A DNA stretch of 6,299 bases from Candidatus Faecivivens stercoravium (GTDB lineage: Bacteria; Bacillota; Clostridia; Oscillospirales; Ruminococcaceae). The stretch lies in contig DVHA01000025.1 in NCBI GenBank assembly GCA_018712425.1, positions 1-6,299 of the forward strand, written 5' to 3'. Every line of letters starts with the position of its first letter. Within the stretch, counting starts at the first letter, position 1. The position numbers were made by a program, and so were the translations under genes. Below are positions 1 through 5,887 of this stretch, in pieces. The notes under the pieces are model-generated. The model was not told where the DNA came from. It worked only from the letters and a program-made list of their open reading frames with translations, and ran no database searches.

Positions 1-11
1 GCGGCGGCAGC

Positions 12-49
12 AAAAAAGCGGGGCCCCGCATCCACACGGAACCCCGCTT
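12..49 (-). terminator. Rho-independent terminator after the small membrane-protein gene
   Basis: Read on the minus strand, an 8-base arm AAGCGGGG (49-42) pairs exactly with CCCCGCTT (23-16). It is followed by a run of six T (17-12, partly in the stem). The inner part of the loop also contains GCGGGGCCCCGC, which could form an alternative fold. The hairpin lies about 30 bases after the stop codon of the gene at 81-392, as expected for its terminator. No T-run follows on the plus strand, so it should act only on minus-strand transcripts. A smaller GCCCC/GGGGC stem at 62-75 lies between the stop and this terminator. Confidence 0.85.
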
Positions 50-80
50 GACAGCGTGTATGCCCCTGCCGGGGCTGTCC

Positions 81-392
81 TTACCCCCAGACATGGAGCA
101 GAAACTGGATAAATAAAAACGCCGCGACGACAAACACCAGCGCCAGCCCGGCCCCCACCAGCGTCGCGCTGACCATCAGCCGCCGGAGCGGCTTGCCCTG
201 GAGCAGCGGCGGTTCTTCCTTCTGCTCCTTCTGCTTAAGCAGCCCGTCGGGGCCCACTTCCCCCTCATCCGGGCCAACCGCCCCGCTTCCGGGCAGGTCG
301 GGGCCCGGCCGGTACCAGGGCATCCCGTCGATGTTCATATTGGCAATCGTCCGGCCGTCGTCCCAATCGGCCCGTTTTTTCTTTTTCGCCAT
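81..392 (-). CDS. Small single-pass membrane protein of unknown function (103 aa)
   Basis: I do not recognise a named family. The protein starts with a lysine run (MAKKKKRADW). Next comes a compact motif-like stretch, DDGRTIANMNIDGMPWYRPG (residues 11-30), which looks like the conserved core. A Pro/Gly/Asp/Glu-rich linker follows (31-50), then a charged Lys/Glu stretch (51-71) and one long hydrophobic helix (about 73-99) ending at the C-terminus. With no signal peptide, a cytoplasmic N-terminus and a C-terminal anchor are likely. The frame stays open upstream to 602, but I chose the ATG at 392 because AAAAGGGG (406-399) lies 6 bases before it. The ATG at 398 directly touches that site and the ATG at 422 has only a weak one. 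The extra upstream residues would also translate the hairpin repeat. It is followed by its own terminator and separated from oppF by a 369-base repeat region, so it is probably a separate unit. A role in transport is not implied. Confidence 0.8.
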   Translation of the reverse strand: MAKKKKRADWDDGRTIANMNIDGMPWYRPGPDLPGSGAVGPDEGEVGPDGLLKQKEQKEEPPLLQGKPLRRLMVSATLVGAGLALVFVVAAFLFIQFLLHVWG

Positions 393-398
393 ACGCAT

Positions 399-406
399 CC
401 CCTTTT
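399..406 (-). promoter_or_regulatory. Ribosome binding site deciding the start of the small membrane protein
   Basis: The minus strand reads AAAAGGGG at 406-399, six bases before the ATG at 392. This spacing favours that ATG over the in-frame ATGs at 398 and 422. I see no convincing -35/-10 pair upstream in the repeat region, so the promoter is not assigned. Confidence 0.6.
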
Positions 407-443
407 CATTCCTTTGCGGCATTTGATTTTCCCGAATAACCCA

Positions 444-473
444 AAACCACCTCCAAAAGGATGGAGGTGGTTT
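444..473. repeat. Perfect 12-bp hairpin, left end of the repeat region
   Basis: The arm AAACCACCTCCA (444-455) and its exact complement TGGAGGTGGTTT (462-473) enclose a 6-base loop. On the minus strand it is followed by four T and then GGG, so it is at best a weak terminator ahead of the small gene. It resembles the hairpin at 720-752 and probably belongs to the same repeat family. Confidence 0.8.
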
Positions 474-512
474 CAGGTTGTCGAAAAAGTTTTTTGGAGT
501 ATTTTTTGGGTG

Positions 513-661
513 CTGCGCACGCTTCGTTATCCGCGTCAAAGCTGTGGTCAGCTTCGGAAGTACGGTAACGGAGCGCCTAGGAAAGGGCTCTGCCCTCTCC
601 ACTCCCGCAAGCCCTTTAAAAAGGGCTTGACCCTAAACTTCAGATCTGCGCACGTTTCCTT
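513..661. repeat. Diverged 16-base direct repeat inside the intergenic region
   Basis: CTGCGCACGCTTCGTT at 513-528 and CTGCGCACGTTTCCTT at 646-661 match at 14 of 16 bases in the same orientation. They bracket about 117 bases that contain the palindromes at 539-554 and 609-628. This hints that one repeat unit was inserted into or duplicated within another, but the match is short and could be chance. Confidence 0.35.
609..628. repeat. 9-bp palindrome in the intergenic repeat region
   Basis: AAGCCCTTT (609-617) and AAAGGGCTT (620-628) are exact complements with only two bases between them. It lies in the middle of the repeat region. There is no T-run on either side, so terminator function is unlikely. 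Confidence 0.6.
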
Positions 662-719
662 GTCATTTTAACGCCGGCGCCGATTTTTACGTTTCCGCAA
701 AAATTGTTTTTCGACAGTC

Positions 720-752
720 TCCAACCACCCCCGGGCGTCGGAGGTGGTTGGA
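720..752 (-). repeat. Hairpin just after oppF, right end of the repeat region
   Basis: TCCAACCACCCCC (720-732) pairs with GGAGGTGGTTGGA (740-752) over 13 positions with one mismatch and a 7-base loop. It begins 9 bases after the oppF stop, where it could protect the 3' end of the operon mRNA or help end transcription. The nearest minus-strand T-run (703-699) comes only about 16 bases later, so it is not a classical intrinsic terminator. Its sequence matches the hairpin at 444-473. Confidence 0.65.
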
Positions 753-761
753 CGGACTTGT

Positions 762-1826
762 TTAGTCGGCGGCGGAAACGGCGTTCGGGTCCTGCGGGGG
801 CAGTTCCGGAAGCTTCTTGTTGCCGTCGGCGTAGAGGTGGCAGGTGACGGTGTGCCCCGGCTCGACCTCGTAGGTGGCGGGTTCCTCCTGGCTGCACTTT
901 TCCATGCAGTAGCGGCAGCGGGTGTGGAACTTGCAGCCGGCAGGCGGGTTCGCGGGCGACGGGATCGACCCTTCGAGGATGACGCGGTTCATCTTGGCGT
1001 CGGGGTCGGGCATCGGGATCGCGCTGAACAGCGCCTGGGTGTAGGGGTGCAGGGGGTTCGCGAAGATGTCCTCCTTATCGCCCATCTCGACGAGGTTGCC
1101 GAGGTACATGACGCCGATGGTGTCGGAGATGTGCTCGACGACCGACAGGTCGTGGGAGATGAACAGGTAGGTGAGGTTGTGTTCCCGCTGCAAATCTTTC
1201 AGAAGGTTGATGATCTGGGCCTGGATCGAGACGTCCAGCGCCGAAACCGGCTCGTCACAGACGACGAAGGAGGGGTTTAGGGCCAGGGCTCTGGCAATGC
1301 AGATCCTCTGCCGCTGTCCGCCGGAGAACTCGTGGGGGTAGCGGTCCTTGTGGAAGGGCTGCAGGCCGCACTCGCTCATGATCGTGTCCAGATAATCGTC
1401 GTAGTCCTCTTTGGCGACAATCCCGTGTTCCCGGACCGCCTCGCCGATGATCTCGCCAACCGGGAGCCGGGGGGAGAGGGAGGAATAGGGGTCCTGGAAG
1501 ATGATCTGGATCTTCGGGCGGATGGCCCGGAGCTGTTTCTTCGTGAGGGTGCCGATGTCGGTGCCGTTGAAGAGGATTTCGCCGGAGGTCCGCTCGAGGA
1601 GGCGGAGGATGGTCCGGCCGGCGGTCGACTTGCCGCAGCCGGACTCGCCGACCAGGCCCATCGTCGTGCCGCGCTTTAACTTAAAGGAAATCCCGTCGAC
1701 AGCCCGCACCTGGCCGACGACCTTGTTGAACAGGCCGCCCTTGATGGGGAAATACTTTTTGAGGTCCCGCACTTCCAGCAGGATATCGTCCTGCTGCACG
1801 GCGGCGGTGTTTTCTTTTTCACTCAT
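762..1826 (-). CDS. oppF: Peptide ABC transporter ATP-binding protein OppF/DppF
   Basis: One of the two cytoplasmic ATPases that power peptide import through the OppB/OppC channel. Counting from the ATG at 1826 (354 aa), the Walker A motif GESGCGKS is at 60-67 and the Q-loop Gln at 111. The signature FSGGQRQR is at 167-174, Walker B with FVVCDE at 187-192, the D-loop ALD at 196-198 and the switch His at 225. All catalytic residues are present. The C-terminal oligopeptide-transporter domain holds Cys 298, 304, 311 and 329 with an HxxxC end, the set that binds a [4Fe-4S] cluster in studied DppD/DppF relatives. It ends in a Pro-rich tail. A GTG at 1835 overlaps the oppD stop (GTGA), but GGGGAG (1840-1835) is placed 8 bases before the ATG at 1826, so I prefer that start. 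It is the last gene of the operon. OppF rather than DppF is a naming choice; the substrate is unknown. Confidence 0.95.
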   Translation of the reverse strand: MSEKENTAAVQQDDILLEVRDLKKYFPIKGGLFNKVVGQVRAVDGISFKLKRGTTMGLVGESGCGKSTAGRTILRLLERTSGEILFNGTDIGTLTKKQLRAIRPKIQIIFQDPYSSLSPRLPVGEIIGEAVREHGIVAKEDYDDYLDTIMSECGLQPFHKDRYPHEFSGGQRQRICIARALALNPSFVVCDEPVSALDVSIQAQIINLLKDLQREHNLTYLFISHDLSVVEHISDTIGVMYLGNLVEMGDKEDIFANPLHPYTQALFSAIPMPDPDAKMNRVILEGSIPSPANPPAGCKFHTRCRYCMEKCSQEEPATYEVEPGHTVTCHLYADGNKKLPELPPQDPNAVSAAD

Positions 1827-1831
1827 GGCGG

Positions 1832-2992
1832 TCACTCCCCTTTCTTTTTGTCGAGGTAGTCAAGATAGCGGTAGCAGCTGCACTGGTGGGTTTCCGAAAG
1901 CTGGATGACCGGCGGGTAAGCGCCGTCGCAGTGTTCGGTCCGCATCTCGCAGCGGTCGCGGAAATAGCAGTAGTTGGGCATCGCGATGGGGTTCGGGACC
2001 TTGCCGGGGATGCAGTAGAGCTCGTCGATCTTCTTGCCGACGACCGGCTTGGAGTTCATCAGCCCAATGGTGTAGGGGTGGCTGGGGTTTTTGAAGATGT
2101 CGTGGACGGTGCCCTTCTCGACGATCCGGCCGGCGTACATGACGACGACATAGTCGGCCATCTCGGCGATGACGCCGAGGTCGTGGGTAATCAGCATGAT
2201 CGAGGAGTTGATCCGGTCTTTCAGGTGCCGCAGAAGGTCGAGGATCTGGGCCTGGATGGTGACGTCCAGGGCGGTGGTGGGCTCGTCGGCGATAATCAGC
2301 CGGGGCGAGCAGGCCAGCGCCATCGCGATGCAGATCCTCTGCCGCATGCCGCCCGACAGCTCGTGGGGGTACATCCGGTAGACGCCCTCGGCGTTGGCGA
2401 TGCCGACCATCTCGAGCATCTCGATGGTGCGGGCTTTGACCTTCTCCTTATCCCAGTCGGGGTAGTGGAGCTTTAAGACCTCCTCAATCTGCATCCCGAT
2501 CCGGAAGATGGGGTTTAAGCTCGTCATCGGCTCCTGGAAGATCATCGCGATCTGATTGCCGCGGATCTTCTGCATGACCCGGGTCGGGGTCTTGGCGATG
2601 TCATAGACCATATCGGAACCGGCGAAACGGATTTCGCCCTCGACGATCTGGCCGGTGGGGCGCTGGACCAGCTGCATGATCGAGAGCGAGGTGACGCTCT
2701 TGCCGCAGCCGGACTCGCCGACGATGCCGACCGTCTTGCCGACCGGGACGTCGAAGGAGACGCCGTCGACCGACTTTACGGTGCCGATATCGGTAAAGAA
2801 GTAGGTGTGCAGGTTATCGACCTCGAGGACGTTGTTCGGGTCGTGCATCTGGGCGGTGTACTCGGACGGGTCGACATGCTTGCGTTCCCGTTTTTTCTCC
2901 AGCTCCTTGGTGATCTTGCGGTTTTCCCGGGAGATCCGGCGGGATTCCTTGCCGGAGATATAGTTTGCATCTTTTTTCTTATTACTAAACAT
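1832..2992 (-). CDS. oppD: Peptide ABC transporter ATP-binding protein OppD/DppD with N-terminal extension
   Basis: The second cytoplasmic ATPase of the importer, 386 aa. Walker A GESGCGKS is at 92-99, the Q-loop Gln at 153, the signature LSGGMRQR at 212-219, Walker B LIIADE at 232-237, the D-loop ALD at 241-243 and the switch His at 270. The C-terminal domain has Cys 342, 348, 355 and 373 (with H369 in HxxxC), matching the [4Fe-4S] site of the family; C371 is extra. The ATPase fold begins near residue 54. The first 53 residues are an unusual, very basic and probably helical extension (KESRRISRENRK and ELEKKRERKH); family members usually start within a few residues of the fold. The ATG at 2992 is supported by AAAGGAG at 3009-3003, 10 bases upstream. 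It follows the oppC stop by 20 bases and is 5 bases from oppF. The assignment to OppD versus DppD is not resolvable here. Confidence 0.95.
   Translation of the reverse strand: MFSNKKKDANYISGKESRRISRENRKITKELEKKRERKHVDPSEYTAQMHDPNNVLEVDNLHTYFFTDIGTVKSVDGVSFDVPVGKTVGIVGESGCGKSVTSLSIMQLVQRPTGQIVEGEIRFAGSDMVYDIAKTPTRVMQKIRGNQIAMIFQEPMTSLNPIFRIGMQIEEVLKLHYPDWDKEKVKARTIEMLEMVGIANAEGVYRMYPHELSGGMRQRICIAMALACSPRLIIADEPTTALDVTIQAQILDLLRHLKDRINSSIMLITHDLGVIAEMADYVVVMYAGRIVEKGTVHDIFKNPSHPYTIGLMNSKPVVGKKIDELYCIPGKVPNPIAMPNYCYFRDRCEMRTEHCDGAYPPVIQLSETHQCSCYRYLDYLDKKKGE
1835..1840 (-). promoter_or_regulatory. Ribosome binding site deciding the oppF start
   Basis: GGGGAG on the minus strand (1840-1835) lies 8 bases before the ATG at 1826. 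It leaves no room for the GTG at 1835, which is its own last base. The site is inside the final codons of oppD, so the two ATPases are probably translated in a coupled way. Confidence 0.55.
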
Positions 2993-3012
2993 CTGCTGCG
3001 CGCTCCTTTCCC

Positions 3013-4755
3013 TCAGCGTTTCATCTTCGGGTCGAAGGCGTCGCGCAGGCCGTCGCCGACGAAGTTAAAGCCGAGAACCGTAACCAGGATGCAGAAACCA
3101 GCCGGAATCCAGCAGTACCAGTAGTTGGTCATGACAAAGACGTTGCTAACCGAGGAGATGATGTTGCCCCAGGAAGCGTAGGGGAACTTGACGCCGATGC
3201 CGAGGAAGGACATCGTCGACTCGGTCAGGATGATGCCGCCGAGGCTCATCGTGCACTGGACGATCAGCTGCGGGATGACGTTCGGGACCAGGTGGCGGAA
3301 AATCCGTCTGGAGACCGAAATGCCGGTGGCTTCGGCCGCAACCATGAATTCCTGCTCACGCAGCGAGAGGATCTGGCCGCGGACGATCCGGGCGATGAAG
3401 GGCCAGTTGAGGATGGCCAGGACGACCATCATGAAGTAGATACGGGTCTGGGCGCCTACCTGGTAGGAGTCCATGACGGCGCCGAGGATGATGAGGATCG
3501 GCCAGGTGGGGATGCAGTAGAAGATATCGACAATCCGCATGATCAGCATATCGACCCACTTGCCGAAGTAGCCGGCGAGGCCGCCCAGCACGACGCCGAT
3601 GATCGTCTCGAGGATAACGACGACGAAGCCGATCATCAGGGAGATCCGGCCGCCGTACATCAGGCGGGTGAGGATATCCATGCCGGCGCCGTCGGTCCCG
3701 AGCCAGTGGCTGGAGGAAGGCGCGAGGTAGGTCTGGATGAGTCTCGTCTGGGAGGCGGTGCGGATGGTGTACCGGGTGTTCTCCCGGACGACCTCATAGT
3801 CAACCGCGTTGCCTTCCGCGTCGGTCAGGGTGAATTCGGTGGTATCGGTCTCGATCGCCTCGATGATCGCGGCGCGGAGCTCGGTGGAGATGACGGTGCC
3901 GTTCTCAATGCCCTGGATCGAATAGGGGGAGATGACGCCGACTTCTTCAGAACCGGTGGAGATAACGGCGGACTGGCCGTCGATTTCAACCGAGTAGCTG
4001 GTACCGTCGGCGGTGAAGGAGCTGTCGCCGTTCAGGGTCGCGACCAGCGCTTCCTTTTTCGCCTCATAAGAGAGGGCGGAAGCCTCGATGATCTCCTGGG
4101 TCGCAAAGCCCAGTTCCTGCATCGCGCTGATATAATAGGTACGGCCGGAACCGGTGATGGTGTACTCCACCCCGTCGTAGGTGAAGGAGGCAGCGCCGGC
4201 ATCCATCGCCTCGTTAAAGGCGGCGGTGAGGTCGTCGGTCACTTCGATTGCCTCGGAAGAGAGGACATAGGAGCCCGCCAGCCGGTCGGCCTGGGCGACA
4301 GTGGCGGTGCCGGAGATGGTGTAGCTGTTCTCGCCGATCTCCTGGAGGACATAGGTGTTCTCCCCCGCCTCATAGGAGGTTTCGCCATTGTTGACGGCGA
4401 GGATCATCGAGGTGCGGGCGGCGCTGGGGAGCGAGCCGTCGTACGCCTCGGTGTAGCGGTAGTCGGTGTTGACGGTCGCGCCGGCAAAGTCGGTGACGAC
4501 CTCTTCGTAATCCTCAAAAATCTGGCTCTCGCCGTAGGGGGAGATCATCCCGCCGATATAGGAGAAGATGAACATGATGATGAGGATGACGACGCCCGCC
4601 ATCGCGAGCTTATTGCGGAAAAACCGTTTGGCGACCATTGCGCCCGGGGAGAGGACCTTTACGCGGCGTTCATCGTCCAGCGCCATTTCCTGGCCGTCGG
4701 GCCCCTGGGGTTCCATCTCAGGGTCAAGACCGGTTTTCTTTTCTTCGATAGACAA
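3013..4755 (-). CDS. oppC: Peptide ABC transporter permease OppC/DppC with a large extracellular insertion
   Basis: One of the two channel subunits of the importer. It has an acidic cytoplasmic N-terminus (1-49) and membrane helix 1 at about 51-71. The core resumes at the family's 'APSSSHWLGTDGAGMD' region (345-360), with further helices near 371-396, 412-430, 438-456, 495-520 and 547-568. The EAA coupling loop is at 469-492 (E469, A473, A474, G478, H488, PN 491-492), and the C-terminus GDGLRDAFDP is typical. At 580 aa it is far above the usual 300 or so, because residues about 75-343 hold a soluble domain of four diverged repeats. This lies outside the cell by the known OppC topology. The start is TTG at 4755. 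AAAGGAAGGA ends 6 bases before it, an upstream in-frame stop (4777-4779) excludes a longer form, and the next Met is residue 14. It lies 41 bases after oppB and 20 before oppD. The frame is unbroken and base composition in the insert matches the rest, so it is not an assembly error. Confidence 0.95.
   Translation of the reverse strand: MSIEEKKTGLDPEMEPQGPDGQEMALDDERRVKVLSPGAMVAKRFFRNKLAMAGVVILIIMFIFSYIGGMISPYGESQIFEDYEEVVTDFAGATVNTDYRYTEAYDGSLPSAARTSMILAVNNGETSYEAGENTYVLQEIGENSYTISGTATVAQADRLAGSYVLSSEAIEVTDDLTAAFNEAMDAGAASFTYDGVEYTITGSGRTYYISAMQELGFATQEIIEASALSYEAKKEALVATLNGDSSFTADGTSYSVEIDGQSAVISTGSEEVGVISPYSIQGIENGTVISTELRAAIIEAIETDTTEFTLTDAEGNAVDYEVVRENTRYTIRTASQTRLIQTYLAPSSSHWLGTDGAGMDILTRLMYGGRISLMIGFVVVILETIIGVVLGGLAGYFGKWVDMLIMRIVDIFYCIPTWPILIILGAVMDSYQVGAQTRIYFMMVVLAILNWPFIARIVRGQILSLREQEFMVAAEATGISVSRRIFRHLVPNVIPQLIVQCTMSLGGIILTESTMSFLGIGVKFPYASWGNIISSVSNVFVMTNYWYCWIPAGFCILVTVLGFNFVGDGLRDAFDPKMKR
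3727..4533 (-). other. Inserted extracellular domain of OppC: four diverged repeats of about 60 aa
   Basis: This segment encodes OppC residues about 75-343. Four units can be aligned by eye at residues 111-149, 173-211, 228-267 and 289-335. Each has a short Ala/Glu-rich helix-like stretch (AARTSMILAV, LTAAFNEAM, YEAKKEALVA, LRAAIIEAI). After it come a beta-like hairpin around a conserved aromatic (Y128, F191, F247, F308) and a second strand with Tyr (Y135, Y198, Y254, Y320). The anchor spacing is 63, 56 and 61 residues. The domain is acidic, has no cysteine and has no membrane helix. I cannot assign it to a known fold. By analogy with the large periplasmic P2 loop of MalF, which contacts its binding protein, a role in docking is possible but not shown. 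Confidence 0.7.
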
Positions 4756-4761
4756 AAGGTA

Positions 4762-4771
4762 TCCTTCCTTT
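4762..4771 (-). promoter_or_regulatory. Ribosome binding site supporting the TTG start of oppC
   Basis: AAAGGAAGGA (4771-4762, minus strand) lies 6 bases before the TTG at 4755. It is a good match to the anti-Shine-Dalgarno sequence, which decides the start in the absence of a nearby ATG. Confidence 0.65.
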
Positions 4772-4796
4772 CTTCGTTAGAGTCGGAGAGCGGCCA

Positions 4797-5783
4797 TCAA
4801 TCGAGGCGGACCCGCGGGTCGACAACCGCATACATGATGTCGGCTATCAGCATACCCAGAAGGGTCAGGATCGCCAGGAAGCTGGAGTAGAACATATAGA
4901 AAGGAATATCGCCGTTGACCATGGCGTCGTAAGAGACGTAGCCGATGCCGGGGATCTGGAACAGCGTCTCGGTGATCATCGCGCCGGAGAAAAGGCCGGG
5001 GAGCGAGCCGCCGAGAAGGGTGACAACCGGGATCAGGGTGTTGCGGAAAGCGTGCTTGTTGACGACGACGCTTTCCGACAGGCCCTTGGCGCGGGCGGTC
5101 CGGATATAGTCGGAGTTTAAGACTTCGAGCATGTTGGTGCGGGTGTAGCGCATCAGCGAGCCGATGTTGATGATGGTCAGGGTCGCAACCGGGAGCACCA
5201 GGTGCTTGGCCATATCGAGGAATTTGCCGAAAGGCGAAAGCTGGTCGTAGAAGCGGCCGACAATGCCATAGAGGTCAAACCAGCCAAGGTTAATCGAGAA
5301 GACGTATTTAAGGAGCGTCGCGAAGAAGAAGGTCGGCAGCGAAATACCGATCAGGGCGATGACGGTTACGACGTAGTCCGCCATGCCATACTGTTTGCGG
5401 GCGGCGAGGATGCCGAGCGGGATCGCGATGACGATCTGCAGGACAAAGGTAATCGCGCCCAGGGCGAAGGAGTACCAGATCGAATCGGCGAAGACGTCGA
5501 GGACCGGGCGGGTCCAGTACCAGGAATCGCCAAAATTCCCGCGGACCGAGTTCCAAAGCCAGGAGAAATAGCCTTCAATGATGGTGTTGTCGAGGTTGTA
5601 CATTTCGGTCAGCTGCGCCAGCCATTCCTCATAGCTCTTCGCGCCCGGCAGCTGGGAAAGCTGTCTGGCCTGAGACTCTACGAAGGAAGTCGGGATACAG
5701 CGCATGATGGTGTACAGGATCAGCGCGACAAAGAAAAAGATGACGACGCTGATGAGTAACCGCTTGATTATGAATTTGCGCAT
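4797..5783 (-). CDS. oppB: Peptide ABC transporter permease OppB/DppB
   Basis: The first channel subunit of the peptide importer, an integral membrane protein of 328 aa, the normal size for the family. Membrane helix 1 is at about 8-28. An extracellular loop follows (29-103), then helices near 104-127, 138-162, 193-212, 250-272 and 296-320. The EAA coupling loop, which contacts the ATPases, is at 225-252: DYIRTARAKG, then H244 and FRN at 246-248. The C-terminal DPRVRLD is typical for OppB/DppB. The ATG at 5783 has a strong AAGGAGGGG site (5802-5794), 10 bases upstream. The gene lies 185 bases after the binding-protein gene and 41 bases before oppC. Unlike OppC it has no insertion. Nothing in it fixes the transported substrate; nickel and dipeptide systems have similar permeases. 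Confidence 0.95.
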   Translation of the reverse strand: MRKFIIKRLLISVVIFFFVALILYTIMRCIPTSFVESQARQLSQLPGAKSYEEWLAQLTEMYNLDNTIIEGYFSWLWNSVRGNFGDSWYWTRPVLDVFADSIWYSFALGAITFVLQIVIAIPLGILAARKQYGMADYVVTVIALIGISLPTFFFATLLKYVFSINLGWFDLYGIVGRFYDQLSPFGKFLDMAKHLVLPVATLTIINIGSLMRYTRTNMLEVLNSDYIRTARAKGLSESVVVNKHAFRNTLIPVVTLLGGSLPGLFSGAMITETLFQIPGIGYVSYDAMVNGDIPFYMFYSSFLAILTLLGMLIADIMYAVVDPRVRLD

Positions 5784-5793
5784 AAAATCAAGT

Positions 5794-5802
5794 CCCCTCC
5801 TT
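5794..5802 (-). promoter_or_regulatory. Strong ribosome binding site of oppB
   Basis: AAGGAGGGG on the minus strand contains a full AGGAGG core, with 10 bases from its end to the ATG at 5783. This is the strongest site in the window, suited to fresh initiation after the long spacer rather than coupling from the binding-protein gene. Confidence 0.7.
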
Positions 5803-5887
5803 ATAGAATTTATGGTAAGTTTTCACACAGAAGCCCAGCTTGTCCGACAGCGAAAACCGCCAAAAACCGACAAACTGCCCCAGAAGG

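Larger units (their letters stand above)
441..752. repeat. Intergenic repeat region with inverted ends (MITE-like or BIME-like)
   Basis: This gene-free stretch lies between oppF and the small gene. Each end has a hairpin built on ACCACCTCC/GGAGGTGGT, followed inward by a matching motif. The left end reads TTGTCGAAAAAGTTTTTT on the plus strand (478-495). The right end reads CTGTCGAAAAACAATTTTT on the minus strand (717-699). The two ends are therefore imperfect inverted copies of about 50 bases, roughly 310 bases apart. Between them lie two short palindromes (539-554 and 609-628) and a diverged direct repeat (513-528 and 646-661). No credible reading frame or transposase is present. It could be a non-autonomous mobile element, or two independent copies of one intergenic hairpin family in opposite orientation. 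No clear target-site duplication was seen. Confidence 0.6.

Noticed and set aside
444..473. Left hairpin as a strong intrinsic terminator
   Set aside because: Only four T follow on the minus strand before GGG, and on the plus strand the T-run is broken by CAGG. The shared sequence with 720-752 makes a repeat origin more likely.
393..602. Upstream extension of the small membrane-protein gene to 173 codons
   Set aside because: The extra residues translate the hairpin repeat, and the only well-spaced ribosome site is at 399-406, serving the ATG at 392.
744..1280. A 178-codon plus-strand frame across oppF
   Set aside because: It is antisense to the conserved ATPase core, with a low-complexity Val/Gly/Asp product and no recognisable family.
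1886..2476. A 196-codon plus-strand frame across oppD
   Set aside because: It is a shadow of the oppD coding sequence; the product has the same biased composition and no ribosome site.
1629..2722. A 24-base identical stretch shared by oppF (1629-1652) and oppD (2699-2722)
   Set aside because: It encodes the Walker A region of two paralogous ATPases, so shared ancestry and codon bias explain it without a mobile repeat.
3292..4890. A 532-codon open frame on the plus strand across oppC
   Set aside because: It is fully antisense to a clear oppC gene and its product is rich in Asp, Gly, Val and Arg with no domain. Long antisense frames are expected where GC-rich codons end in G or C.
5784..5830. 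Possible promoter (TATAAG-like) just upstream of oppB
   Set aside because: The candidate -10 overlaps the edge of the ribosome site, and no acceptable -35 lies about 17 bases upstream, so transcription from it would not include a usable leader.
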